Positions 16,568 through 26,096 of a DNA stretch of 64,000 nucleotides are shown here, piece by piece (the first letter of the stretch is position 1; every line of letters begins with the position of its first letter). The notes beneath the pieces were generated by a model. That model saw nothing but the letters and a program-made list of their open reading frames with translations, made no database searches and was not told the origin of the DNA. The DNA is taken from positions 1-64,000 of the forward strand of contig NZ_AQHN01000090.1 in the NCBI RefSeq assembly GCF_000359745.1, written 5' to 3'. The translations under genes were made by a program, and so were the position numbers. The DNA comes from Rhizobium freirei PRF 81 (GTDB taxonomy: Bacteria > Pseudomonadota > Alphaproteobacteria > Rhizobiales > Rhizobiaceae).

Positions 16568-17449
16568 CTATTTGAGAACGGCCGATCCGTTGCCGAGGAT
16601 CTTGTCGTCGATTTCGCCAATCGCCTTCTTGTCCTTGCCGTCATAGTCGAGCGTCAGCAGGATGTGACGAATAAGGTTCAGGCGCCCGCGCCGCTTGTCG
16701 TTGGCGCGCACGACGGTCCACGGCGCGTGATCGGTATGCGTCTCCTTCAGCATGCGATCGCGCTTTTCGCCGTATTCCTTCCATTTCGGAAGCGCGGCGA
16801 TATCCATGGAGGAAAGCTTCCAGACGGCGCGCGGATCGTGGCACCGGTCGTGGAAACGCTTCAACTGCATCTCCCGGCCGATATCGAGATAGAATTTGAA
16901 GAAGTGGATGCCGTCCTGGAAGATGAGCTTTTCCATCTGCGGCGCCTGCTTCAAAAACTGCTCGTATTGTTTCGGCGTGCAAAAGCCCATAATCGGCTCG
17001 ACACCGGCGCGGTTGTACCAGGAGCGGTCGAACAGCACGAATTCGCCAGCGGTCGGGAATTGCGCAACGTAGCGCTGGAAGTACCATTGCCCAGCCTCAC
17101 GGTCCGTCGGCTTGGTCAGCGCCACGACACGCGCCAGGCGAGGGTTCATGTGAGCCGATGTCGCCGCGATCGAGCCGCCCTTGCCGGCGGCGTCGCGCCC
17201 TTCGAACAGCGCCATCACCCGCTTGCCGGTCGCCTGCAGCCAGAACTGCACCTTGATAAGCTCGATCTGCAGCGTCTTCAGCTCGTCGAGATACTCTTGT
17301 TCCTTGATCTTCTTCTTGTAGGGATAGTTGCCGGAGGTCAGCGCCTCATCGTCGATCCAGCTTGGCAGCACGGGATCGTCGACATCGAATATGCGCTTGG
17401 TGCCACCGATATCCAACTCCACCGCACGGCTTTTCGCTTCTTCCCCCAT
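16568..17449 (-). CDS. ppk2: Polyphosphate kinase 2
   Basis: A 293-residue P-loop enzyme that transfers phosphate between polyphosphate and nucleoside diphosphates. Family marks are KVQFWLQATGKRVMALFEGRDAAGKGGSI (Walker A with GRDAAGKG, about residues 82-89), HMNPRLARVVALTKPTDREAGQWYFQRYV (lid-side region) and FDRSWYNRAGVEPIMGF (Walker B-like). PPK2 class 1 proteins are about this long. It is divergent from phoR and adjoins the phosphate uptake operon, which fits a role in phosphate storage and use; no Pho box was seen in front of it. Confidence 0.93.
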   Translation of the reverse strand: MGEEAKSRAVELDIGGTKRIFDVDDPVLPSWIDDEALTSGNYPYKKKIKEQEYLDELKTLQIELIKVQFWLQATGKRVMALFEGRDAAGKGGSIAATSAHMNPRLARVVALTKPTDREAGQWYFQRYVAQFPTAGEFVLFDRSWYNRAGVEPIMGFCTPKQYEQFLKQAPQMEKLIFQDGIHFFKFYLDIGREMQLKRFHDRCHDPRAVWKLSSMDIAALPKWKEYGEKRDRMLKETHTDHAPWTVVRANDKRRGRLNLIRHILLTLDYDGKDKKAIGEIDDKILGNGSAVLK

Positions 17450-17667
17450 AGGCCCGGCTCCTCGGCTGTTTACACTTTGCTAATCCTGCCGCAGGATCAC
17501 GGCAAAAAGCTTCGCAGGCAAATTGGCCCTTTTATCCAATGGTTTCAACCCCTTTGCCCTCTTCCTCTTTTGCCGGCTACATTTATTATTGTCAGTTATC
17601 TCCTTCTGTGGATACAGCCGAATACTTCTGTCATGAATCGCAGATAAGACGCGGAATCCGGCATTCC

Positions 17668-18951
17668 ATGATGGCAGGCGAAGGGACGGCGCAGTTGGAA
17701 GACGAGTGGTCATTTGTCAGAAAGTTGGCGGGGCGGCTGCGACAGGAGAACGCCATCCTGATCTTCGCGACGCTGGTCGCCGCGTTTGCGCTCATAGAAG
17801 GCATCCCCACAGGCATCGTGTTCTGGATCTGGGCCATTGCGCTGGTCGTGGCGCTGATCCGGCCTCCGCTGGTGGAGCGGGTCGTCGTATCGTCGCAGGC
17901 AGCGCCCGCGCCTGTCGATCCGGAGGCCTTGCTGCGGACCGTCTTCACGGGCCTTTCGGCGCTCGATATGCCGGTGCTCATCATCGACCGCGAGGCCTCG
18001 GTGCTGATGCAGAATGCTGCGGCCGAAAAAGCTTTCGGCGGTTTTCCGATCGGCGCACACATCTCTTCCAAGCTGCGCTCCCCCGGCCTGCTCGACATGG
18101 TCCGGGAGACCATGACGACCAATACCCCCAACCAGATCGAGCACTCCGAGCGGCTGCCCTCCGAGCGCGTCTACATCGTACGCATTGCGCCGATCGATCT
18201 GCAGCGGGCCGAGGTGGAGGCGGGGACCTTCTTCCTGCTGTCGTTCCGCGACATATCGGAGTTGCGCCATATCGATCGCATGCGTTCCGACTTCGTCGCC
18301 AATGCCAGCCATGAGCTGCGCACGCCATTGGCGTCTCTCCGCGGCTTCATCGAAACCATTCAGGGGCCGGCCAAATCCGACCCGAAGGCGCAGCAGCGCT
18401 TCCTTGGCATCATGTTCGATCAGACGACGCGGATGAGCCGGCTGGTCGACGATCTGCTGTCGCTGTCCCGACTGGAGTCGAAGTCGCATATCGCGCCGGA
18501 TCAGAAGGTCGATCTGGTGCCGCTGCTTGGCCATGTGCGGGACTCGCTGCTGCCGCTTGCCGGCGATCTCGACGTGACGATCAACCTGCATGTCCCCGCC
18601 GGCAAGGCGGAGGTGATGGGCGACCGCGACGAGCTGGTGCAGGTTTTTGAAAATCTGATCGAGAACGCCTGCAAATACGGCCAGGAAGGAAAATCGGTTG
18701 AGGTTTCGCTGCTGAACGAGCCGGACCAGGCCGTCTCGGTCGTTATCTCCGACAAGGGGCCGGGGATACCGGCAGAGCATGTGCCGCGCCTGACCGAGCG
18801 CTTTTATCGCGTTAACGTTGAGGACAGCCGTTCCAAGAAAGGCACCGGTCTCGGGCTTGCCATCGTCAAGCACATCCTTACCCGCCACCGCGCCAGACTG
18901 ATTGTCAAGTCGGAAGTTGGAAAGGGGACGGACTTTACCGTACGCTTCTGA
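17668..18951 (+). CDS. phoR: Phosphate regulon sensor histidine kinase
   Basis: A 427-residue inner-membrane kinase that, with PhoB, controls the phosphate-starvation response. Two adjacent hydrophobic segments (about residues 28-70) are followed by a PAS-like domain (about 95-185), the H-box DFVANASHELRTPLASL and the N, G1 and G2 boxes (FENLIENACKYG, ISDKGPGIP, KGTGLGLAIV). The start was taken at the ATG pair at 17668/17671; the longer frame to 17539 lacks support. It heads the phoR-pst-phoU-phoB cluster, though pstS has its own promoter downstream. Confidence 0.93.
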   Translation: MMAGEGTAQLEDEWSFVRKLAGRLRQENAILIFATLVAAFALIEGIPTGIVFWIWAIALVVALIRPPLVERVVVSSQAAPAPVDPEALLRTVFTGLSALDMPVLIIDREASVLMQNAAAEKAFGGFPIGAHISSKLRSPGLLDMVRETMTTNTPNQIEHSERLPSERVYIVRIAPIDLQRAEVEAGTFFLLSFRDISELRHIDRMRSDFVANASHELRTPLASLRGFIETIQGPAKSDPKAQQRFLGIMFDQTTRMSRLVDDLLSLSRLESKSHIAPDQKVDLVPLLGHVRDSLLPLAGDLDVTINLHVPAGKAEVMGDRDELVQVFENLIENACKYGQEGKSVEVSLLNEPDQAVSVVISDKGPGIPAEHVPRLTERFYRVNVEDSRSKKGTGLGLAIVKHILTRHRARLIVKSEVGKGTDFTVRF

Positions 18952-18983
18952 AAACTCTGTGAATAAGCTGTTTTGCGCGATAT

Positions 18984-19039
18984 TTGTCACATAAATTTCA
19001 AATAGATGGCCTGTCATAATTGTTTCACTGGCCTGACAT
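18984..19039 (+). promoter_or_regulatory. Tandem Pho boxes upstream of pstS
   Basis: CTGTCAT (19011), GTTTCAC (19022) and CTGACAT (19033) repeat at exact 11-bp spacing, as in PhoB sites. An upstream pair, TTGTCAC (18984) and ATTTCAA (18995), has the same spacing. Several PhoB dimers could bind and activate pstS about 100 bp downstream. Confidence 0.8.
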
Positions 19040-19135
19040 AAAAGAGCGGTGCTCGGCAGCTAGAAAAGAGATGCTGAAATTGACGGATGTGGCGTCCGTC
19101 GCAGCACTCTTCAAAGCTCGTCAGGGGGATTCGCT

Positions 19136-20170
19136 ATGAATGCTTTGAAATTGTCCATTCTTGCGCTGGTTGCGTCGGCAGCTTTTGCCGGTGTCGCCGT
19201 GGCTCGCGATCAGATTCAGATTGCCGGCTCATCTACCGTTTTTCCGTACGCCAAGATCGTCGCCGAAACTTTCGGCGAGACCCACACCAACTTCAAGACG
19301 CCCATCGTTGAATCCGGCGGCTCCGGGGCCGGCCTCAAGGAATTCTGCAAGGGCGTCGGCACCGATTCCATCGATATTGCCAATGCCTCGCGTCCGATCA
19401 AGGACAGCGAAATCGGCGCTTGTAAGGCAGCCGGCGTCGCCGATATCCAGCAGATCAAGATCGGCTATGACGGCATCGTCTTTGCCTTCGACAAGAGCAA
19501 TCCGGACATCAAGTTCGTGCCCGTCGATCTCTACAAGGCGCTCGCCGCTGAAGTCGTCGTCGACGGCAAGCTGGTTGCCAATCCCTACAAGAAATGGTCC
19601 GAGATCAATCCGTCGCTGCCGGCATTCGAAATAGCAGCCTATATTCCCGGCGAAAAGCACGGCACGCGCGAGGTCTTCGAAGAGCGGGTGCTTGCCGCCG
19701 GCTGCAAGGCGTCCGGCGCGCTCGACGTCATCAAGGCAACGGTCAAGGATGCCGACCAGCAGGCGAAGAAGTGCGTTGCCGTGCGCAAGGATGGTGTGGC
19801 CGTCGACATCGACGGCGACTATCCCGAGACGCTGGCGCGCATCAACGCCAACAAGCGCGGCATCGGCGTTTTCGGCCTGTATTTCTACCAGAACAACGCC
19901 GACAAGCTGAAGGTCGCGACCGTGAGCGACGTCGTGCCGTCGGGCCAGACGATCGCCGATGGCACCTATCCGGTGTCGCGGCCGCTGTTCTTCTACGTCA
20001 AGAAGGCACATCTGGGCGTCATTCCGGGACTTAAGGAATATGTCGATTTGTTTACCAGCGATCAGATGATCGGGCCGGATAGCCCGCTGGCGGAATATGG
20101 CCTCGTGCCGGCGCCGGATGCTGAGCGCGACCGGATTCGCAAGGATTTTGCGGACGGAAAGATCATGTGA
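19136..20170 (+). CDS. pstS: Phosphate ABC transporter, phosphate-binding protein
   Basis: The periplasmic high-affinity phosphate receptor of the PstSCAB importer. The 344-residue protein has a signal peptide (MNALKLSILALVASAAFAGVAVA) and the PstS pattern QIAGSSTVFPYAKIVAE, with SGGSGAGLKEFCKGVG for phosphate contacts and ANASRPIKDSE. The length is typical of the larger alphaproteobacterial PstS form. It follows the Pho boxes, and AGGGGG precedes the ATG. First structural gene of pstSCAB-phoU-phoB. Confidence 0.95.
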   Translation: MNALKLSILALVASAAFAGVAVARDQIQIAGSSTVFPYAKIVAETFGETHTNFKTPIVESGGSGAGLKEFCKGVGTDSIDIANASRPIKDSEIGACKAAGVADIQQIKIGYDGIVFAFDKSNPDIKFVPVDLYKALAAEVVVDGKLVANPYKKWSEINPSLPAFEIAAYIPGEKHGTREVFEERVLAAGCKASGALDVIKATVKDADQQAKKCVAVRKDGVAVDIDGDYPETLARINANKRGIGVFGLYFYQNNADKLKVATVSDVVPSGQTIADGTYPVSRPLFFYVKKAHLGVIPGLKEYVDLFTSDQMIGPDSPLAEYGLVPAPDAERDRIRKDFADGKIM

Positions 20171-20244
20171 GTGCATAGAGACTGTGCGTCGGCGCGGGGC
20201 TCAACCGTGCCGACGTTGGCCGGAGAATGGGCCGGGGAATTGGA

Positions 20245-21726
20245 ATGAGTGTATCGCTATTGCTGTTATGCGTGTCGGTCATCGGCGCTCTTGCCTTCGT
20301 GCTTGGGCGGGTGAGGGCTGCCGCGCTGTCGGGCGATAGGTCTTCGTCGATGCATTCCCGGCTCGGCTATCACGGCGCCTATGCCGCCATATGGGCCGTG
20401 CTTCCAGCTCTGGCGCTCGTCTGCGTCTGGTCGATCGTCAGCCCGGAGCTGATCGACCGTCTCGTGGTCAAGTCCTTTCCGGAAGAGGTGAAAACGCTTC
20501 CGCGGGCCGAGCTCAACCTCAGCTACGGCATGGTGCGCAGCATCGCCCATGGCATGCGCCTCCTCAATGACGGGGAGCTTGCCGAAGTCGCCGGCGGTAC
20601 GGCTGACCTGCAATTGCTGCTGGCGCAGAAGGGTGTGCCGCTCGCGGTTCGCCCGACTGGTTACATGATCGATGCTGCGAACAAGTATAACGGCATGCGG
20701 GAAGTCAGCCGGATCGCTATGACCGTATCAGCGATCCTGCTGTCGCTGATTTGCGCTGTTTACGGCCTGCGCGCCATCGCGCTGCGTTTTCGCGCCCGCA
20801 ATCGTGTCGAGCAGGTCATTCTCGGGGCTTTGATCGTTGCATCATCCATCGCCGTGTTGACCACGGTCGGGATCGTCATCTCGATGCTGTCGGAAGCGGC
20901 TCGCTTCTTCAGCATGGTGCCCGCCAACGAATTCTTCTTCGGTACGGTCTGGGATCCGCGTTTCGCTGGCGCCGGCACGCAGACTTCAGGCACCTTCGGG
21001 CTGATCCCCTTGCTGGCGGGAACGATCTATATCGGCTTTGTTGCCATGCTCTTTGCGGTGCCGGTCGGATTGTTCGCCGCCATCTACATGGCGGAATATG
21101 CCTCGGCTCGCGTGCGATCCATCGCCAAGCCGATGCTTGAGGTGCTGGCCGGCATTCCGACGATCGTCTATGGTTTTTTTGCCCTCGTCACGGTCGGACC
21201 TTTCCTCAGGGACATCTCGGCCGAGATCAATGGCCTGATGACGGGAAGCTATACGAGCTTCATCGAAGCGCAGAGCGTTCTGACCGCCGGCTTCGTCATG
21301 GGCGTGATGCTCATCCCCTATGTTTCCTCGCTGTCGGACGACATCATCACGGCCGTACCGCGCTCGCTGCGGGACGGCTCGCTCGGCCTTGGCGCCACGC
21401 GTTCGGAAACCGTCAAGCGCGTCCTCTTGCCGGCGGCTCTCCCAGGCATCGTCGGAGCACTGCTGATGACCGCCTCGCGGGCGGTCGGAGAAACGATGAT
21501 CGTCGTATTGGCCGCGGGCGTTGCGGCGCGCATGCAGTTCGATCCCTTCGAGCCGATGACGACGGTGACAGTGAAGATCGTCAATCAGCTGACCGGCGAT
21601 CTCGAATTCACCTCGCCCCAGACGCTGGTCGCCTTCGCGCTCGGCATTACCTTGTTTTGCCTGACGCTCTGCCTGAACGTCTATGCCCTCTACATCGTCC
21701 GCCGCTACAGGGAGCAATACGAATGA
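20245..21726 (+). CDS. pstC: Phosphate ABC transporter permease PstC
   Basis: A 493-residue inner-membrane permease. Compared with E. coli PstC (about 320 residues) it has a roughly 170-residue N-terminal extension with hydrophobic segments and a periplasmic loop, as usual in alphaproteobacteria. The permease core starts near residue 200 and includes GSLGLGATRSETVKRVLLPAALPGIVGALL. The start at 20245 has GGGGAAT upstream; a GTG/ATG 18 bp earlier sits too close to its site. It overlaps pstA by 4 bp. Confidence 0.93.
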   Translation: MSVSLLLLCVSVIGALAFVLGRVRAAALSGDRSSSMHSRLGYHGAYAAIWAVLPALALVCVWSIVSPELIDRLVVKSFPEEVKTLPRAELNLSYGMVRSIAHGMRLLNDGELAEVAGGTADLQLLLAQKGVPLAVRPTGYMIDAANKYNGMREVSRIAMTVSAILLSLICAVYGLRAIALRFRARNRVEQVILGALIVASSIAVLTTVGIVISMLSEAARFFSMVPANEFFFGTVWDPRFAGAGTQTSGTFGLIPLLAGTIYIGFVAMLFAVPVGLFAAIYMAEYASARVRSIAKPMLEVLAGIPTIVYGFFALVTVGPFLRDISAEINGLMTGSYTSFIEAQSVLTAGFVMGVMLIPYVSSLSDDIITAVPRSLRDGSLGLGATRSETVKRVLLPAALPGIVGALLMTASRAVGETMIVVLAAGVAARMQFDPFEPMTTVTVKIVNQLTGDLEFTSPQTLVAFALGITLFCLTLCLNVYALYIVRRYREQYE

Positions 21727-23057
21727 ACGACGTCGTATCCTCCCCGTCACAGAATATCCCGCGCGGGCTTACGCCGGGCACTCCGGCGCGACGCGACATC
21801 GGCATCAAGCGGCGCTACGCCGCCGAGCGCCGCTTTCGCGCCTATGGCATCACCGCCGTCATTTTCGGTCTGGTCTTCCTCGTCACTCTGGTCTCGACGG
21901 TCGTCCGCAACGGCTATACCGCCTTCGTGCAGACCTCGATCACCCTGCCGATCGAATTCAGCGAAAACCTTATTGACCCCGCGGCCAAACGCGCCAGCGA
22001 TCCGAAGGTGCTGATATCTGCCAACTATCCCGTCCTCGTGCGCGACGCGCTGGTGAAGGCGCTTGATATCGATCCCGCCAATCGCGCGCTCGTTCGCGAG
22101 GCGGCCGCCATGGTGTCGGACAACGCCAGGATCGTGCTTCGCGACAAGGTGGCGGCGAACCCTGCGATCATAGGAACGAGAGAGAACGTCACCTTCCTTG
22201 CCAGCGCCAACATCGACTCCGCCAACAAGGGGCAGATCGATCTGACCGTTGACGAGAAGGATCGCAAGATATCCGATCGCCAGGCCGCCTGGATGAAGCA
22301 GCTCAGCGAAACCGGCGCCCTGCACAAGGCCTTCAACAGCGGTCTTTTCCTGTCGGGCAATTCGAGCCGGCCGGAGGCCGCGGGTCTCGGCGTTGCGCTC
22401 ATCGGCTCGCTCTATCTGATGCTGACCGTGCTCGTGCTCGCCCTGCCCGTCGGTGTCGCCGCTTCGATTTATCTGGAAGAATTTGCGCCGAAGAACCGGC
22501 TGACGGATCTGATCGAGATCAACATCAACAATCTCGCTGCCGTGCCCTCAATCGTCTACGGTCTGCTCGGCCTCTCGGTCTTCATCAACATCATGGGGTT
22601 GCCGCGCTCTGCCTCGCTGGTGGGCGGCCTGGTGCTGAGCCTGATGACGCTGCCTATGATCATCATTGCCACGCGCTCGGCGCTGCGCGCGGTGCCGCCG
22701 TCGATCCGCAGCGCCGCTCTGGGGCTCGGTGCATCGCGCATGCAGATGGTCTTCCATCATGTGCTGCCGCTCGCCATGCCCGGTATCCTGACAGGCACGA
22801 TCCTCGGGCTGGCGCATGCGCTCGGCGAGACGGCGCCGCTGCTCTTGATCGGCATGGTCGCCTTCGTCGCCAATTATCCTGCCTCGCCGCTCGATCCTTC
22901 TACGGCGCTGCCGGTGCAGATCTACATGTGGGCGAGCGAAGCCGAACGCGCCTTCGTCGAAAGGACCTCCGGGGCCATCATCGTTTTGCTCTTCTTCCTC
23001 GTTGCTATGAATATCGGCGCGATCCTGCTGCGCCGCCGCTTCGAGCGGCGCTGGTAA
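21723..23057 (+). CDS. pstA: Phosphate ABC transporter permease PstA
   Basis: A 444-residue inner-membrane permease, the partner of PstC. It carries a large periplasmic insertion after the first transmembrane segment (about residues 65-210), again the long alphaproteobacterial type. The coupling loop reads RSAALGLGASRMQMVFHHVLPLAMPGILTG. The ATG overlaps the pstC stop (ATGA). pstB follows after 14 bp. Confidence 0.94.
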   Translation: MNDVVSSPSQNIPRGLTPGTPARRDIGIKRRYAAERRFRAYGITAVIFGLVFLVTLVSTVVRNGYTAFVQTSITLPIEFSENLIDPAAKRASDPKVLISANYPVLVRDALVKALDIDPANRALVREAAAMVSDNARIVLRDKVAANPAIIGTRENVTFLASANIDSANKGQIDLTVDEKDRKISDRQAAWMKQLSETGALHKAFNSGLFLSGNSSRPEAAGLGVALIGSLYLMLTVLVLALPVGVAASIYLEEFAPKNRLTDLIEININNLAAVPSIVYGLLGLSVFINIMGLPRSASLVGGLVLSLMTLPMIIIATRSALRAVPPSIRSAALGLGASRMQMVFHHVLPLAMPGILTGTILGLAHALGETAPLLLIGMVAFVANYPASPLDPSTALPVQIYMWASEAERAFVERTSGAIIVLLFFLVAMNIGAILLRRRFERRW

Positions 23058-23071
23058 GGGAGGGGCACGAA

Positions 23072-23887
23072 ATGAACATGATGACGGAAGCCGCAAGTGA
23101 AAGAGCATTGGCCAAGAAGATGAAGACGATCCCCTACAAGATGATCGGCCAGGACGTTTCGGTCTTTTACGGCGACAAGCGCGCGCTCTTCGACGTCAAT
23201 CTTAATATCCGCGCCAATACGGTTACGGCGCTGATCGGCCCGTCCGGCTGCGGCAAGTCCACCTTCCTGCGCTGCCTCAACCGCATGAACGATACGATCG
23301 AGACCTGCCGCGTCACCGGCAAGATCACGCTCGACGATCAGGATGTCTATGACAACGGTATCGACGTGGTGGAGCTGCGGGCGCGCGTCGGCATGGTGTT
23401 CCAGAAGCCCAACCCGTTTCCGAAGTCGATCTACGAGAACGTCGCCTATGGCCCGCGCATCCATGGCCTGCATCGCTCGAAGGCCGATCTCGAACATATC
23501 GTCGAAACCAGCCTGCAGAAGGCCGGTCTCTGGGGAGAGGTGAAGGACCGGCTCCACGATGCCGGCACCAGCCTTTCGGGCGGCCAGCAGCAACGCCTGT
23601 GCATCGCCCGCGCCGTTGCCGTCAGCCCGGAAGTCATCCTGATGGACGAGCCCTGCTCAGCGCTCGATCCGATCGCAACCGCCAAGGTCGAGGATCTCAT
23701 TCACGAGCTGCGGGAAAACTTCACCATCGTCATCGTGACGCATTCCATGCAGCAGGCAGCTCGCGTCTCGCAACGCACCGCAATGTTCCATCTCGGCCAT
23801 CTGGTTGAGGAGAACGATACCGACAAGATGTTCACCAATCCGGACGATTTCCGCACGCAGGATTACATCATGGGCCGTTTTGGTTGA
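23072..23887 (+). CDS. pstB: Phosphate ABC transporter ATP-binding protein
   Basis: The ATPase that powers phosphate import. The 271-residue protein has Walker A GPSGCGKST (about residues 58-66), the signature LSGGQQQRLCIARA, Walker B VILMDEPCSALDP and THSMQQAARVSQRTAMFHLG, the last being typical of PstB. The start at 23072 follows AAGGGAGGGG. Part of pstSCAB. Confidence 0.96.
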   Translation: MNMMTEAASERALAKKMKTIPYKMIGQDVSVFYGDKRALFDVNLNIRANTVTALIGPSGCGKSTFLRCLNRMNDTIETCRVTGKITLDDQDVYDNGIDVVELRARVGMVFQKPNPFPKSIYENVAYGPRIHGLHRSKADLEHIVETSLQKAGLWGEVKDRLHDAGTSLSGGQQQRLCIARAVAVSPEVILMDEPCSALDPIATAKVEDLIHELRENFTIVIVTHSMQQAARVSQRTAMFHLGHLVEENDTDKMFTNPDDFRTQDYIMGRFG

Positions 23888-23938
23888 TGATATCAGGCGC
23901 GCGGCCCCTTTCACATAATTTACCTTGAGGATAGAAAA

Positions 23939-24652
23939 ATGGTCTCCACCCACATTCTCTCTGCCTATGACGAAGACCTGAAGTTCTTGACCCGCCGCAT
24001 TGCGGAAATGGGCGGCCTGGCGGAGCAGATGGTCAGCGACAGCGTCCGCGCGCTGGTCAACAGCGACACCGCTCTGGCACAGAAGGTCATCTCCGACGAC
24101 GTCGTTCTTGACCATGCCGAGCGTGAAGTCGGTGACAAGGCGATTGTCACCATCGCACGTCGTCAGCCGATGGCCGCCGACCTGCGCGAGATCATGGGCT
24201 CGATCCGTATCGCCTCCGACCTGGAGCGTGTCGGCGATCTCGGCAAGAACACTGCCAAGCGTGTCATCGCCGTGCAGGGCACAGGCGTTCCACGCCGTCT
24301 CGCCCGTGGTATCGAGCATCTTTCCGAACTGGCGCTCAGCCAGCTCAAGGAAGTTCTGGACGTCTATGCTACCCGTTCTCCGGACAAGGCCGTATCGATC
24401 CGCGAACGCGACGAAGAAATCGACGCCATGTACACCTCGCTCTTCCGCGAGATGCTGACCTACATGATGGAAGATCCGCGCAACATCACCACCTGCACGC
24501 ATCTTCTCTTCTGCGCCAAGAACATCGAGCGCATCGGCGACCATGCCACAAACATCGCCGAGACGATCTATTACATGGCGACCGGCGCACAGCCGGAGGG
24601 CGAGCGTCCGAAGGACGACACTGCCAACACCGTCGGTGCGGTGACGGAATAA
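23939..24652 (+). CDS. phoU: Phosphate signalling protein PhoU
   Basis: A 237-residue all-helical cytosolic protein that couples PstSCAB to PhoR and restrains the Pho response when phosphate is ample. It has two PhoU repeats with the metal-binding motifs DLERVGDLGKN (first) and NIERIGDHATNIAE (second). The ATG has TTGAGG upstream. It lies between pstB and phoB, as in other rhizobia. Confidence 0.96.
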   Translation: MVSTHILSAYDEDLKFLTRRIAEMGGLAEQMVSDSVRALVNSDTALAQKVISDDVVLDHAEREVGDKAIVTIARRQPMAADLREIMGSIRIASDLERVGDLGKNTAKRVIAVQGTGVPRRLARGIEHLSELALSQLKEVLDVYATRSPDKAVSIRERDEEIDAMYTSLFREMLTYMMEDPRNITTCTHLLFCAKNIERIGDHATNIAETIYYMATGAQPEGERPKDDTANTVGAVTE

Positions 24653-24683
24653 TCTGGAAGCGAAGAAGGGAGACCAAAGGCGC

Positions 24684-25367
24684 ATGGTTCCGAGAGTTGC
24701 TGTTGTAGAAGACGAGGAAGCGCTGAGCGTTCTGCTGCGCTACAATCTGGAGGCCGAAGGCTTCGAGGTCGACACCATCCTCAGAGGCGACGAGGCCGAG
24801 CTGCGTCTCCAGGAGCGCATCCCCGATCTTCTGATCCTCGACTGGATGCTCCCCGGCGTGTCCGGCATCGAGCTCTGCCGTCGGCTGCGCATGCGGCCGG
24901 AGACGGAGCGCCTGCCGATCATCATGCTGACGGCCCGCGGCGAGGAAAGCGAGCGCGTGCGCGGCCTTTCCACCGGTGCGGACGATTATGTCGTCAAGCC
25001 GTTCTCGACGCCGGAGCTGATGGCCCGCGTCAAGGCGATGCTGCGGCGTGCCCGTCCGGAGGTTCTTTCCACGGTGCTGCGCTGCGGCGATATCGAGCTG
25101 GATCGCGAAACCCATCGCGTCCATCGCAAGAGCCGCGAAGTGCGCTTGGGGCCGACGGAATTTCGCCTGCTGGAATTCCTGATGTCCTCGCCGGGCCGCG
25201 TTTTCTCGCGTTCGCAGCTGCTGGATGGCGTATGGGGCCACGACATCTATGTCGATGAACGGACCGTCGATGTCCATGTCGGCCGCCTGCGCAAGGCGCT
25301 CAATTTTTCCAATATGCAGGATGTCATCCGCACCGTTCGCGGCGCGGGCTACTCCATGGAAGCCTGA
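24684..25367 (+). CDS. phoB: Phosphate regulon response regulator
   Basis: A 227-residue OmpR-family regulator. The receiver domain has VEDEEALSVLL, the phospho-acceptor Asp in LLILDWMLPG and the lysine in VVKPFSTPEL. The C-terminal winged HTH reads RLLEFLMSSPGRVFSRSQLLDGVWG and ERTVDVHVGRLRKAL. It binds Pho boxes such as those at 18984-19039. Last gene of the cluster; a mosaic repeat and a bidirectional terminator follow. Confidence 0.96.
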   Translation: MVPRVAVVEDEEALSVLLRYNLEAEGFEVDTILRGDEAELRLQERIPDLLILDWMLPGVSGIELCRRLRMRPETERLPIIMLTARGEESERVRGLSTGADDYVVKPFSTPELMARVKAMLRRARPEVLSTVLRCGDIELDRETHRVHRKSREVRLGPTEFRLLEFLMSSPGRVFSRSQLLDGVWGHDIYVDERTVDVHVGRLRKALNFSNMQDVIRTVRGAGYSMEA

Positions 25368-25404
25368 GCGGCCACATCCTTGTGTTGGGGGCGCTCAGGC
25401 ATCA

Positions 25405-25512
25405 ACATTACAGCGCCACGCGTCTTTCAAGACGCGTTAAGGTCGCTGTAACATCTTAAAATGCTGCATAATTTTCCCTTAAATCGATTCCGATTTAAGG
25501 AATTATGCAGGA
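25405..25512. repeat. Mosaic palindromic repeat, copy 1
   Basis: Three nested or adjacent palindromes: outer TTACAGCG/CGCTGTAA enclosing ACGCGTC/GACGCGT, then a long hairpin GCTGCATAATT...AATTATGCAG with CTTAAATCG/CGATTTAAG inside. A related copy in reverse orientation lies at 40664-40760, and a variant at 33135-33237. Rhizobial intergenic repeats of this kind occur in many copies per genome. Confidence 0.8.
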
Positions 25513-25526
25513 GCGGCGGAAATAGA

Positions 25527-25550
25527 AAACGGGCCCGAAAGGGCCCGTTT
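25527..25550. terminator. Bidirectional terminator between phoB and gcrA
   Basis: Perfect 10-bp stem AAACGGGCCC/GGGCCCGTTT with a GAAA loop and A/T flanks on both sides, placed between two convergent genes. Confidence 0.85.
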
Positions 25551-25571
25551 CTCTTGTCTGCTTTTAAGGGC

Positions 25572-26096
25572 TTAGCCGTTGTTGCGTCGGCGATCATGCA
25601 CCGGCTGGTAGGCCATGCGCTGATGATAGGTGCAGTAGGGCGACGAATCCGGGCTGTCGTTGCCGCAGAAATGGAAATCGTCCTTCAGCGGGTCGCCGAC
25701 GGGCCATTTGCAGGTGCGTTCCGTGAGCTCGGTCAGGCCGAGCCGGCGGGAAATCGGAACGACGACATTGCTTGCCGGACGATAGGTAATCTCGCTGACG
25801 GCATCGATCTCGATCTCTTCCTTCAGCATCGTCGCGCCCTGCTGACGGGTAACCGTGCGGGTTGCAACGCGCGAAGCGTAGGTCGCAGCCCGGGGCGCCG
25901 CAGCGCTGCGCTTCGGCGTGCGGGCAGCGGTCGCCGTGCCGCCGGCCTTCGCTCGGCCGGGAAGGTTCAGGCGATGCACCTTGCCGATGACCGCGTTACG
26001 GCTGACACCACCCAGCTGCGCCGCAATCTGGCTGGCGCTCAACCCTTCGGACCATAGCTTTTTCAGCTTCTCGACGCGTTCGTCTGTCCAATTCAT
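25572..26096 (-). CDS. gcrA: GcrA family cell-cycle regulator
   Basis: A 174-residue regulator that in Caulobacter and relatives works with sigma-70 at promoters bearing GANTC sites methylated by CcrM, to drive S-phase genes. The N-terminal signature MNWTDERVEKLKKLWSEGLSASQIAAQLG and SRNAVIGKVHRLNLPGRA (HTH) is unmistakable. A basic/Ala linker follows and a conserved C-terminal part has CKWPVGDPLKDDFHFCGN, with Cys and a PYCTYHQRMAYQP end. It is slightly compact in the linker but full-length. Confidence 0.95.
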   Translation of the reverse strand: MNWTDERVEKLKKLWSEGLSASQIAAQLGGVSRNAVIGKVHRLNLPGRAKAGGTATAARTPKRSAAAPRAATYASRVATRTVTRQQGATMLKEEIEIDAVSEITYRPASNVVVPISRRLGLTELTERTCKWPVGDPLKDDFHFCGNDSPDSSPYCTYHQRMAYQPVHDRRRNNG

